DNA from: Methanoregula sp.
Lineage (GTDB): Archaea; Halobacteriota; Methanomicrobia; Methanomicrobiales; Methanospirillaceae
Assembly: GCA_023228295.1 (NCBI GenBank)
Contig: JALOBP010000076.1
Coordinates: 1 to 15,061, forward strand
Length of the DNA stretch: 15,061 bases
Reading direction: 5' to 3'
Part shown: positions 1-7,688 of the stretch, in pieces
How the letters are laid out: each line of letters opens with the position of its first letter
Position numbering within the stretch: the stretch's first letter is position 1
Program-made: the position numbers and the translations under genes
The notes under the pieces: generated by a model
The model's input: the letters and a program-made list of their open reading frames with translations, nothing else
Told to the model about the DNA's origin: nothing
Databases searched by the model: none

Positions 1-284
1 TCAACCGCATCAAGCGGACGCTTGTTGCCAGCTTCATGGGTATCTTAACCGGTGGAGTATCCTATTATGCCGGCGGAATCCCGTCCGCAAATGGCATGCA
101 GACTGACGGCCTTCTCGGATTCATGCTCATGCTTGCCGGAATAGTCCTGCAAAAGCACATCTTCATGCTCTCGGGAATGGACACAACAAAACTCGGCGGC
201 AAGGACTGGTTCTACCAGGGATTCATGACCTTTGCCTTCTGGTTCATGACCTGGGCTATACTCCTGACGGCTATCGCCCGGTAA
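1..284 (+). CDS. Small membrane protein, EMC6-like archaeal family, 5' end missing
   Basis: The reading frame is open from the left edge of the window to a TAA at 282-284, so the gene is probably cut by the edge. An ATG at 36 exists, but the codons before it (NRIKRTLVASF) read naturally into the first hydrophobic segment. Three membrane segments are visible: one around TLVASFMGILTGG, one around GLLGFMLMLAGIVL, and a C-terminal one around FMTFAFWFMTWAILL that ends in a short basic tail. Size, three-helix layout and the aromatic last helix resemble the archaeal EMC6-like family, whose eukaryotic relatives belong to the ER membrane protein insertase. That assignment is from memory of the family and is tentative; a plain unknown membrane protein is the alternative. 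The gene lies 22 bp before rli1 on the same strand and may be co-transcribed with it. Confidence 0.55.
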   Translation, partial: NRIKRTLVASFMGILTGGVSYYAGGIPSANGMQTDGLLGFMLMLAGIVLQKHIFMLSGMDTTKLGGKDWFYQGFMTFAFWFMTWAILLTAIAR

Positions 285-297
285 TTTTTCTTTTCTC

Positions 298-302
298 GAG
301 GT
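298..302 (+). promoter_or_regulatory. Ribosome binding site of rli1
   Basis: GAGGT lies 4 nt before the ATG at 307, in the short gap after the upstream membrane-protein gene. It supports that start and suggests rli1 is translated from a transcript that begins upstream. Confidence 0.6.
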
Positions 303-306
303 CTGC

Positions 307-2079
307 ATGAGAATCGCTATCGTCCATAAGGATCGCTGCCATGCCAAGAAGTGCGGCACCGAGTGCATCATCTACTGTCCCCGTGTACGGACCGGTGACG
401 AGACGGTCATCATCGGTCCGGAGGGCAAGGCGGTCATCTCCGAGGAACTCTGTGTCGGGTGCGGCATCTGTATCAAGAAATGCCCGTTCGATGCCATTGA
501 CATCATCAGCCTGCCCGAGGAGCTTGAGCACCCCACCCACCGGTACGGGAAGAACGGGTTTGCCCTGTATGGCCTTCCCGCCCCTATGGACGGCAAGGTG
601 ACCGGCATCCTCGGCGCCAACGGTATCGGGAAGAGTACGGCAATCAAAATCCTCTCCGGCCAGCTCCGTCCCAATCTTGGGAATTTCGATGAGGAGGTTG
701 CATGGGAGGAGATTTTCAAACAGTATGCCGGTACCGAGCTCTTTGACTATCTCCAGACGGTCTCGAAAAAGAGTCTGAAGATCGCGTCCAAGCCGCAGTA
801 CATCGACTACATCCCCAAGGTTTTCAACGGTACGGTCCGGGCACTCCTGAAAACAACAGACGAGCGGAACAAGCTTGCCGAGATCCTGCCGGCCCTCAAA
901 CTCGATACTATCCTCGACCACGACATAGGGACACTGAGTGGCGGAGAACTCCAGCGGGTGGCGATCGCTGCCTGTCTTGCGCGGGAAGCTGACTTGTACT
1001 TCTTCGATGAGATCACGCCGTTCCTTGATATTTATCAGCGGATCGCTGCCGCAAAACTGATCCGGGAGCTGGCAACACAGCGTCCGGTCATGATCGTGGA
1101 GCACGATCTGGCCATCCTCGACATGCTTGCAGACACGGTCCATGTCGGGTACGGCAAACCCTCGGTCTTTGGTATCATAACCAGGCCCAAAGGCGTGCGG
1201 GTCGGGATCAACCAGTACCTTGAAGGGTTCTTAAACGAGGAGAATGTCCGTTTCCGGGACACGCAGGTGGTTTTCGAGAAGCGGGCGCATGATAAAGGAT
1301 CCAACCGGGAAGACCTGTTCGTTATCCCGCCGATGACCAAACAATACGAGTCTTTCGGCCTTACGGTCTCCGGCGGGACAATCCGGTCCGGTGAAGTTCT
1401 TGGCATTGTCGGGGCAAATGGGATTGGGAAGAGTACGTTTGCTAAACTGCTGGCCGGGGCCGAGACCCCGACAACGGGCTCCATGGAAACATCCCTTAAG
1501 ATTTCCTACAAGCCGCAGTACATCAAGGGCGATACGTCTGACAGTGTCGAGATGTACCTGCGCCAGTGCACAACAAAATTCGATTCATCGATGTTCCAGC
1601 ACGAGATCATTGAGGCGCTCTCCATCCAGCCTATCCTCCAGTCTCCGGTCGATACCCTGAGCGGCGGAGAACTCCAGCGGGTGGCAATCGCCGGCTGTCT
1701 TGCACGGGACGCGGATCTTTATATCCTTGATGAGCCCAGCGCCCACCTGGATGTCGAGCAGCGGGTCAAAGTGACACGAATGATAAAACATCATGCGGAG
1801 GGAAGGGAAGCCGGGATCATGGTCATCGACCACGACATCTACCTTATCGATATGATCAGCGAACGGATCCTTGTCTTCGAAGGTGAACCCGGTGTGAGTG
1901 GCACGGCATCCGGTCCGTTCCCGATGCGGGACGGCATGAACCGTTTCCTGCGCGAACTCGATGTCACTTTCCGGCGGGACCAGAGCGGACGGCCGCGGAT
2001 CAACAAACCGGAGTCTTTCCTTGACCGTGAACAGAAGGGACTGGGTGAATTTTATTACTATGCGCAGGATGAGGCGTGA
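307..2079 (+). CDS. rli1: ABCE1/Rli1 ribosome-recycling ATPase
   Basis: This is a 590-residue soluble twin-ATPase, the usual length for ABCE1, which splits terminated ribosomes into subunits with aRF1/Pelota and stays on the small subunit. The N-terminal ferredoxin-like part holds two 4Fe-4S clusters: C11, C16, C20, C24 and C49, C52, C55, C59. NBD1 has Walker A GANGIGKST at 103-111, signature LSGGELQR at 210-217, Walker B D234-E235 and H-loop H266. NBD2 has the same Walker A at 369-377, LSGG at 451-454, Walker B D475-E476 and H509. One oddity is that NBD1 reads DEITPFLD after Walker B, where NBD2 has DEPSAHLD and most ABCE1 proteins, as I recall them, have DEPSSYLD in NBD1. All residues needed for ATP binding and hydrolysis are present. 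The identification is essentially certain. Confidence 0.97.
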   Translation: MRIAIVHKDRCHAKKCGTECIIYCPRVRTGDETVIIGPEGKAVISEELCVGCGICIKKCPFDAIDIISLPEELEHPTHRYGKNGFALYGLPAPMDGKVTGILGANGIGKSTAIKILSGQLRPNLGNFDEEVAWEEIFKQYAGTELFDYLQTVSKKSLKIASKPQYIDYIPKVFNGTVRALLKTTDERNKLAEILPALKLDTILDHDIGTLSGGELQRVAIAACLAREADLYFFDEITPFLDIYQRIAAAKLIRELATQRPVMIVEHDLAILDMLADTVHVGYGKPSVFGIITRPKGVRVGINQYLEGFLNEENVRFRDTQVVFEKRAHDKGSNREDLFVIPPMTKQYESFGLTVSGGTIRSGEVLGIVGANGIGKSTFAKLLAGAETPTTGSMETSLKISYKPQYIKGDTSDSVEMYLRQCTTKFDSSMFQHEIIEALSIQPILQSPVDTLSGGELQRVAIAGCLARDADLYILDEPSAHLDVEQRVKVTRMIKHHAEGREAGIMVIDHDIYLIDMISERILVFEGEPGVSGTASGPFPMRDGMNRFLRELDVTFRRDQSGRPRINKPESFLDREQKGLGEFYYYAQDEA

Positions 2080-2096
2080 ACCCCTTTCTGCTACAT

Positions 2097-2107
2097 TTTA
2101 ATATTTA
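2097..2107 (+). promoter_or_regulatory. TATA-like element of the 2127-3317 gene
   Basis: TTTAATATTTA is centred about 25 bp before the ATG at 2127, the normal distance between an archaeal TATA box and the transcription start. No Shine-Dalgarno motif precedes that ATG (CCCTAT is there instead). Together these suggest a leaderless transcript starting at or next to the start codon. The T-rich stretch may also help terminate rli1 transcripts. This is inferred from spacing only. Confidence 0.5.
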
Positions 2108-2126
2108 GCAATGCCATTCTCCCTAT

Positions 2127-3317
2127 ATGCGTGAGGAGAAGCTTTCGGATGCTATCGTTTACGACAAGCTGCACCTCTTGAAAAAAGATTTTTCCGGGTA
2201 TATCGAGCGCAATTCCCCAAAAGTCGATGCAAATCTCCCCGTCTTCTTCGGGTACGTTATATCGGCTCTCGAGACCTCGTTCCCGAACATGTCCGATGAA
2301 GCCCATGATGATTTTGTGGACAGCATCACGTTCAAGGTTCTTGATACCAGCAAAAATATCGGCGATCTCGATTTTATCAAGCGCGTAATGGTAAATGCCA
2401 TACGTTTTAAGAAACGGAAGAACGCAGATGTGGGCATCAATATCGTTGTCGGCTTAATGCTCCTTAAGGCCGGTGATTATAACCATGCACTTGAGTATCT
2501 GAAAAAATATGCCGCTCACGATACCAAGATCGGTTTCGCGGTGGCTTTCTGCTATTACATCCTCTCCCTTCATGAGGATAAGAAAGAAGAAAATCCCCTG
2601 CGGCACTCCCGCCCCGGCGAGATGGAACTCATTGCACGTGAACTGCTGCTCAACCTCGCCCACCGCCGGCCGCCACTAAACAATCTCCGCCAGCTCGAGA
2701 TTGACGACACGGCATTCCTGGAAAAAATTTTCTGGCAGATGATCCTGATCGGCATTGAATGGTTCCCGAGCGAGAAGTGGTTTGTTGAAGTGGGCCTGAA
2801 AAATGCTGCCCTTACGAATGATTCGGTGATGCGCAAACGTCTTCTTGATATCGGGTCACAGCATTTCTACTCGGATATCACTTTCCTGCGCGAGATGTAC
2901 TATTATAAGCTTGAGAACCGCGATGCAGCCGGTGCGGCAGGGATTGTTAACCAGCTCATCAAGCAGTACCCGAATGATCTCGAACCGATCTATCTCGGGC
3001 TCAAACTATCCCTCCTGACAACAAAAAAACTCACCTATCACAGTTTCCGTAAACTAGCGCTCTCCAAGAAGATGCCGCCTCAGGTGATTGAGCTTTTCGA
3101 TTTCTCCTTCGAGCTCCTCAACCGTGATTTTAAGGAGGCGTTCGGCCGGCTTGGGGAGTTCGAGCAGGAATATCCACGGTTGAAATTTTTTTCAACACTT
3201 CTCCGCTACATTGCTGCGGATTTCTCGTCAACGGAAGAGATACGGGTCAAACGGGCAAAGAAGGCGTTGTTGGATGCGATCGAACTGTTCAGCATTGAAC
3301 AGCTTAAGAAGCGGTAA
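2127..3317 (+). CDS. Helical-repeat (TPR-like) protein of unknown function
   Basis: This is a 396-residue protein with no signal peptide and no membrane segment, so probably cytoplasmic. I do not recognise a family. The sequence looks almost wholly alpha-helical, with helix pairs of TPR-like character. Examples are the segment around residues 105-130 with a GDYNHALEYL motif, and a second around 275-300 (an ENRDAAGAA stretch followed by QLIKQYPND). A short basic and acidic loop (HEDKKEENPLRHSRPGE) sits near residue 155. TPR-like proteins usually act as protein-binding scaffolds, but no partner is evident. It has its own promoter-like element, is separated from rli1 by 47 bp and converges on the che operon, so co-regulation with either neighbour is not indicated. 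The ATG at 2127 is the only sensible start; the ATG at 2111 is out of frame and quickly terminated. Confidence 0.7.
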   Translation: MREEKLSDAIVYDKLHLLKKDFSGYIERNSPKVDANLPVFFGYVISALETSFPNMSDEAHDDFVDSITFKVLDTSKNIGDLDFIKRVMVNAIRFKKRKNADVGINIVVGLMLLKAGDYNHALEYLKKYAAHDTKIGFAVAFCYYILSLHEDKKEENPLRHSRPGEMELIARELLLNLAHRRPPLNNLRQLEIDDTAFLEKIFWQMILIGIEWFPSEKWFVEVGLKNAALTNDSVMRKRLLDIGSQHFYSDITFLREMYYYKLENRDAAGAAGIVNQLIKQYPNDLEPIYLGLKLSLLTTKKLTYHSFRKLALSKKMPPQVIELFDFSFELLNRDFKEAFGRLGEFEQEYPRLKFFSTLLRYIAADFSSTEEIRVKRAKKALLDAIELFSIEQLKKR

Positions 3318-3343
3318 AAAAAATCCGCAATACCCTCGTTTTT
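3316..3343. terminator. Bidirectional oligo-T termination region
   Basis: The 52-bp gap between two convergent genes holds a run of eight A at 3316-3323, which is a T8 tract at the end of the - strand operon, and TTTTT at 3339-3343 for the + strand gene. Archaeal RNA polymerase terminates at oligo-T without needing a hairpin. No clear stem is visible here. Confidence 0.5.
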
Positions 3344-3369
3344 AATCCATTAAATCCAGGTTTTCACAG

Positions 3370-4638
3370 CTATCCGACGGCGATACCCAGTTTTGACAGA
3401 ACGCTGGCAAGTGCATGGAGAATCGGATCGAGAACCGGGGCTAAAATGCTTGTCGGGTTTCCTGTATTTCCATTCGGTGCGACTTCATGACTCTGCATTG
3501 TGGGGGTAACAGTTTCCGGGATTTCAGGTTTAGATGTTGTTTCCGATGTACCTTTTTCAATCAGAATTTGATTTTGTATGCCAGATCCTTCGATGAAATA
3601 ACCAACATATCCCATTGTTGAAAACCATACACGGTTTTGGGCATCAATGGCAACGGTCCGTATAATTTTGGAGGTTCCGGCTCCTTCAAACCGGCCAATG
3701 CGGCGATCCACCCCGCCGTTTCTCCAGATGTAAATCCCATCATCCGTTGCAACGTACAGGGTCCCGTCAGGAGCTGCTGACACGTCATTTATCCCAATCT
3801 TCACTATCGAGAGATCTTTTGAGGTCAGTACTGGGACGAATCCAGTTTCCAGAGAATAATGGACAACGGAAGTATCGTTAAAAAAATAAACACCGCCAAG
3901 CCAGTCGCGGGTGACCCGGGTCATCCGGCCATAGGATCCATCTTTCGATGCGATCTGTTCAAACATAACCGGATCATCCGGAGACTTTACAATCCACAAC
4001 CCGTTATCACTTGAGGCGATAAGGAGGGAGGCGCTGGCAGGATCCAGAGCCATTTCACCCACTTGGTAAAACCCGGGCCCGGTTTTTGACAGGGGCTGGT
4101 ACCATGTCCATGCACCATCCCGGTAGCGATGAATACCGGCATTGCCGGTTGCCACCCACATGTCATCATCCCAGCGCTGGAGATCCTTGATTCGCCGGTC
4201 CTTGAAGAGTTGCTGATCGCGGAGGGTCTGGTACCAGATGCCATTATAGATCTGTATTCCCCCGGAATAGCCGATCCAGAGGTTCCCGTTATGGTCATAC
4301 TCCAGGGCCGTGATAAAATCATCCATGAGGCCTTCAGAGACATTCTCACGGTTCAGGTGCCGGGTTGACCATGTGCCGTTATACAGCGAGAGACCATATG
4401 ATGTGGCGAACAGGACATCCTTTTTAGGTGTATTAATCTGGTCAAAAACCTGGTCAGAATGGATCATGGAAGAAGAGAGGATGAACACTTTAATGGTGAA
4501 CGAATCAGCATCTGCTGGTGTGGAACTGCTGGCAGGAACCAAAACCGTATCATCCGATAATGCGGCAGCTACGGGCATAAGAATGAACAGAATCAGAATA
4601 AAAATGGAATACGGTTTACAGTTCACCAGTGGTTCCAT
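3370..4638 (-). CDS. Exported seven-bladed beta-propeller protein of unknown function
   Basis: This 422-residue protein begins with a likely signal peptide or anchor: a hydrophobic run at about 11-27 (SIFILILFILMPVAAA), followed by a Ser/Thr/Ala-rich stretch. Residues 62-357 contain seven degenerate repeats of about 40-50 residues. They show the pattern of a hydrophobic strand, D/N-G, LWIG or VWFST, G-hydrophobic, then YNG-W; examples are NGNLWIGYSGGIQIYNGIW and DGTLYVATDDGIYIW. This matches the two-component-regulator type of propeller. No kinase, receiver or receptor signalling domain follows. Instead there is a Pro/Thr/Ser/Asn-rich linker (361-396) and a hydrophobic C-terminal helix (397-422) that could touch or anchor to the membrane. 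The ATG at 4638 lies inside the end of cheD (23-nt overlap), giving the last gene of the che operon. No good ribosome binding site is seen; a GTG at 4626 is an alternative start. A ligand-sensing role is inference from context only. Confidence 0.8.
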   Translation of the reverse strand: MEPLVNCKPYSIFILILFILMPVAAALSDDTVLVPASSSTPADADSFTIKVFILSSSMIHSDQVFDQINTPKKDVLFATSYGLSLYNGTWSTRHLNRENVSEGLMDDFITALEYDHNGNLWIGYSGGIQIYNGIWYQTLRDQQLFKDRRIKDLQRWDDDMWVATGNAGIHRYRDGAWTWYQPLSKTGPGFYQVGEMALDPASASLLIASSDNGLWIVKSPDDPVMFEQIASKDGSYGRMTRVTRDWLGGVYFFNDTSVVHYSLETGFVPVLTSKDLSIVKIGINDVSAAPDGTLYVATDDGIYIWRNGGVDRRIGRFEGAGTSKIIRTVAIDAQNRVWFSTMGYVGYFIEGSGIQNQILIEKGTSETTSKPEIPETVTPTMQSHEVAPNGNTGNPTSILAPVLDPILHALASVLSKLGIAVG

Positions 4639-5107
4639 CCGCTCGTCGTATGGTAATCCTGCCGCCGTTTGCCGGGAAGAACGTGACTGATCTTCCGACT
4701 TTACCCCCGATATCCTCCTTTTTCAAGGGGATATTCTGCTCTTTTAATATCGTACGGACCCGTTCTGCATTCCGTTCGCCGATATTGAGGTTGGTGCCGA
4801 AATATTCAAACATACATGCACCACCAGCCATCTTTGCGATGAGAGTGCGGTTTTTGCACCCCTTGGCAGTAAGCTCTTTTATCAGCAGCGGTATGGCAGT
4901 ATCTGCATATTTACCGGGGCGATCCTTTCTTCCGGCACTGTCCGGGAGCATGATGTGAGCCATAGCACCAACTTTCATGCTCTCGTCATAAATCGTGAGA
5001 CCAATGCATGACCCAAGGCCAATGGTCATCATGGGAAATGATCCGACCCTGTACTCGCCGATTCCAATCATCGCCGTTTGTTCATCCGGTTTGAGTACTT
5101 CGGCCAT
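4616..5107 (-). CDS. cheD: CheD, chemoreceptor glutamine deamidase
   Basis: CheD deamidates glutamines in chemoreceptors and, in many species, binds CheC and stimulates its phosphatase activity. This copy is 163 residues from the ATG at 5107, a normal length. The catalytic triad of the family is present with the same spacing as in the characterised Thermotoga protein: T28, C34 (in GLGSCIG) and H51 (in MAHIMLP). The conserved C-terminal part carries GGACMF, the NIGERN motif and GGKVGRSV. A GTG at 5116 in the same frame would add three residues and reduce the gap to cheC from 16 to 7 nt; I cannot decide between the two. Its last 23 nt overlap the start of the propeller gene. It sits directly after cheC, consistent with a CheC-CheD pair. 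Confidence 0.95.
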   Translation of the reverse strand: MAEVLKPDEQTAMIGIGEYRVGSFPMMTIGLGSCIGLTIYDESMKVGAMAHIMLPDSAGRKDRPGKYADTAIPLLIKELTAKGCKNRTLIAKMAGGACMFEYFGTNLNIGERNAERVRTILKEQNIPLKKEDIGGKVGRSVTFFPANGGRITIRRADGTTGEL

Positions 5108-5123
5108 GTTTTCCACAACGAGG

Positions 5124-5735
5124 TCAGATACCTTTCATCATGTTTTCCATCAGTTCGACAATCCTTGCCAGTGTTGAATTCTCCGGCATCATAATGATGT
5201 CGCTGTCAATCTTGTGCTCTTCACAGACCAGTTCGGTCGAGAAGAGGAGCACATCGTCGATCTCTTCGCCCATCTGGGCTACCAGCGAGGACATGGCAGC
5301 ATGAGCCATGTCGATCGTCAGGGCGGGAGGGGACGGGAGCATGACAAAACCCAGCAGTTCTGCGGTGGCGTCGAGGAATGCCGAGACCATGATGTTGCCC
5401 ACTTCTATGAGAGCGCTCTCATCCATCTCGTTCATGGGCCGGTTCATGTCAGTCATGCCGAGCATGGTATTAGTCAGGCGGATCGCAGACTCGCGGGAAA
5501 TGTAGAAGACTACATATCCCCCGTGTGGGATCTCCCCCTGCAGTTCAAATGCCACCATGGCGGCAGGCTCCTCGCCCATGTAGGTCCCGAGTTCCGAGAT
5601 ATCGATGGACTTGATGGCCGGCACGCTCATCTCGACAGCACTTCCCAGCATCTGGGAGAGCGTGGTGGCAGCGTGTGCTGCCCCGATATTTCCAAGTTCC
5701 TGAATTGCATCTGCCTGAACAGTTGATAGTTTCAT
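5124..5735 (-). CDS. cheC: CheC, CheY-P phosphatase
   Basis: CheC removes phosphate from CheY-P and in many systems is bound by CheD as part of adaptation. The protein has 203 residues, the family's typical size. Both copies of the (D/S)-x3-E-x2-N-x22-P phosphatase motif are intact: D9, E13, N16, P39 in the first half, and S107, E111, N114, P137 in the second. It is therefore a two-site CheC rather than a CheX or a degenerate single-site form. The ATG at 5735 has a clear AGGAGA ribosome binding site that overlaps the TAG stop of cheA, so translation is probably coupled to cheA. cheD follows within 16 nt. Confidence 0.96.
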   Translation of the reverse strand: MKLSTVQADAIQELGNIGAAHAATTLSQMLGSAVEMSVPAIKSIDISELGTYMGEEPAAMVAFELQGEIPHGGYVVFYISRESAIRLTNTMLGMTDMNRPMNEMDESALIEVGNIMVSAFLDATAELLGFVMLPSPPALTIDMAHAAMSSLVAQMGEEIDDVLLFSTELVCEEHKIDSDIIMMPENSTLARIVELMENMMKGI

Positions 5736-5740
5736 GGTTG

Positions 5741-5746
5741 TCTCCT
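5741..5746 (-). promoter_or_regulatory. Ribosome binding site of cheC
   Basis: AGGAGA on the - strand lies 5 nt before the cheC ATG and overlaps the cheA stop codon. This fixes the cheC start and points to coupled translation. Confidence 0.7.
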
Positions 5747-7688
5747 ATGCTATGGTGTTTACGTCAAGGACTGGTATGACTTCCCCGTCTCCCAGAATGG
5801 TGATCCCGCTTACACCCCTCGTATTGCCAATAAGCTTGCTTAATGGTTTGACTACCACTTCCTGCTGGCCTTCGACAAGATCAACCGGGATGCAGCACTT
5901 GCGTTTTTCATACTGGACGACAATGAGGATCTCGCAGACCTCCGAGAGACCGACCATGTCGTTGAGCCACATGAGCTGGAGAACCTCATCACGCAGGAGG
6001 ACGGCCTCGCCTTTACCAATGAAATGGGTAGCATCGCGTTTGAAATTTGCCACTTCGACAATACTGCTGATGGGAATGCCGAGACGCCTGCCGTTGATGC
6101 GGACAATCATGACATCAACGATGGCCATGGTTGGCGGAAGGAGGAGCTCGAAACAACTCCCCTTCCCTGGCGTGGTCTCGACCCTGATGGTTCCTTTGAG
6201 CGACTCGATGGAACGCTTGACAACGTCAAGGCCCACACCGCGCCCGCTGATGTCCGAGATCTTGTCTGCGGTTGAAAAACCTGGCTGGAAGAGGAGATCT
6301 ACGGCCTGATCGGTTGTCAGGGTATTGGCGGTATCCTGCGTGATCAACCCCTTCTCGATAGCTTTTGATTTGACCTTTTCAACATTGATACCGGCACCGT
6401 CATCGGTAAGTTTGATGATGACATTGTCCCGGTCGCGGTATGCAGAGAGTTTGACAAATCCCTTGCGGGGCTTGCCTGCCTTCTCACGGGCGTCGGGAGA
6501 TTCGATACCATGGTTTACGGAGTTCCGGATAAGGTGCAGGAGCGGATCATTGAGCCCGTCCATCACACTCCGGTCCAGTTCCGTTTCCCCACCTTCAATG
6601 ACAAATTCCACTTCTTTGCTGTCATATATAGCAACATCGCGGACAACCCGTGGCAGGCGGTTGAAGATCTGGTTTAAGGGAATCATACGGATATTCATCA
6701 TCAGGTTCTGGAGGTCCGAGACTGACCGCTCAACCATGCCGATAGCCTCATCCATCTCCTTGATCCGGTGCTGCTCGGCGATCTGTTTGAGTCTTCCCCG
6801 GTTGATGACCAGATCCTCAACCAGGTTCATGATGTGATCCAGCTGGTGGATATCGACACGGAGGTTCTTGATCTCGCGGCTCTTGTCTGCGGTTGCTGCT
6901 GCGGGTTTCTTATCGGCGTCTGTGGGCTTTTTGGGGCTGGCAGGTTCCTGTTTCGCTGCGGGTTTTACATCAACATCGGCAATTTCCGTGCCGGATGCTG
7001 CCGTTTTCAATGCTTCCTCGCCGGCATCGCTCGCGATTCGGATCGTGAGAACACCGTCAAAATTTCCTTCATCGATTGCCTCTTTTGAAGGATTGAGGGA
7101 CAGGATGGTACCCAGGGATTCAAGGTTTCCGATGGCAAGCAGGGCCCGCACATCTTTCATCATGCATTCACTTGCAACGGTGACCTGGAGATCATACTCA
7201 GGCAATCCCCCGGAATTATCAGAGGGTTCCGTTTCTGTAGCAGGTGTAGCATCCCTGGCCTTGGCAGCAGGTGCCGTGGCCTTCTTCTGGGCTTTGCCAC
7301 CACCCCGCTGCTCAATCCAAGCCTTGAGGGCATTGACCTGCTTATCAGCGTTCATGGAAGATGTATCTCCCCCGCCTTCAACATCATCGATCATCTGTTC
7401 GAGAAGATCGGAACATGCCAAGAGGAGGCTGCATAAGTCCTCGGTGATTTCCGCAGTCCCGCTCCGCACGAGCTGGAATACATCCTCCATTGCATGGCAG
7501 AGCCGTTCCATCTCGGCAAATCCCATTGATGCCGAGGCACCTTTCAGGGTATGGACTGAACGGAAGATCTCGTCAATAGCATTCTGGTCAGGACCCTTCT
7601 CCAGGATCAGGAGATTCTTGACGAGGTTCTCATGGTTCTCTCGTGACTCTGCAACAAATAGTCCCCGGTAAGCCTCAAATTCAGACAT
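5745..7688 (-). CDS. cheA: CheA, chemotaxis histidine kinase
   Basis: This is a 647-residue cytoplasmic kinase with all five CheA domains. The HPt domain (1-105) has the phosphorylated H46 in SVHTLKG. An Ala/Lys/Pro-rich linker leads to a P2 response-regulator docking domain at about 164-243, and a second charged linker spans 244-270. The P3 dimerisation helices are at about 271-335. The P4 ATPase domain has an N-box with H393 in NSVNHGIE, G1 box DDGAGI at 429-434 and G2 box GRGVGLD at 482-488. The P5 CheW-like receptor-coupling domain runs from about 512 to the end. It autophosphorylates at H46 and passes phosphate to CheY and CheB, both encoded directly upstream. The ATG overlaps the end of cheB by 8 nt and is preceded by a strong GGAGG. 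No CheW gene is in the window, although P5 would need one to couple to receptors. Confidence 0.98.
   Translation of the reverse strand: MSEFEAYRGLFVAESRENHENLVKNLLILEKGPDQNAIDEIFRSVHTLKGASASMGFAEMERLCHAMEDVFQLVRSGTAEITEDLCSLLLACSDLLEQMIDDVEGGGDTSSMNADKQVNALKAWIEQRGGGKAQKKATAPAAKARDATPATETEPSDNSGGLPEYDLQVTVASECMMKDVRALLAIGNLESLGTILSLNPSKEAIDEGNFDGVLTIRIASDAGEEALKTAASGTEIADVDVKPAAKQEPASPKKPTDADKKPAAATADKSREIKNLRVDIHQLDHIMNLVEDLVINRGRLKQIAEQHRIKEMDEAIGMVERSVSDLQNLMMNIRMIPLNQIFNRLPRVVRDVAIYDSKEVEFVIEGGETELDRSVMDGLNDPLLHLIRNSVNHGIESPDAREKAGKPRKGFVKLSAYRDRDNVIIKLTDDGAGINVEKVKSKAIEKGLITQDTANTLTTDQAVDLLFQPGFSTADKISDISGRGVGLDVVKRSIESLKGTIRVETTPGKGSCFELLLPPTMAIVDVMIVRINGRRLGIPISSIVEVANFKRDATHFIGKGEAVLLRDEVLQLMWLNDMVGLSEVCEILIVVQYEKRKCCIPVDLVEGQQEVVVKPLSKLIGNTRGVSGITILGDGEVIPVLDVNTIA

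Noticed and set aside
271..1143. Open reading frame of 290 codons on the - strand
   Set aside because: It is antisense to the first half of rli1, with Cys clusters and Walker motifs intact on the + strand. Its composition looks like a mirror of the coding frame.
4129..4368. 79-codon + strand frame within the propeller gene
   Set aside because: No start signal or motif, and it is fully antisense to propeller repeats that are clear on the - strand.
6868..7671. Open reading frame of 267 codons on the + strand
   Set aside because: It is antisense to the N-terminal and linker part of cheA, Ser/Ala-rich as expected for the complement of a biased coding region, with no domain features.
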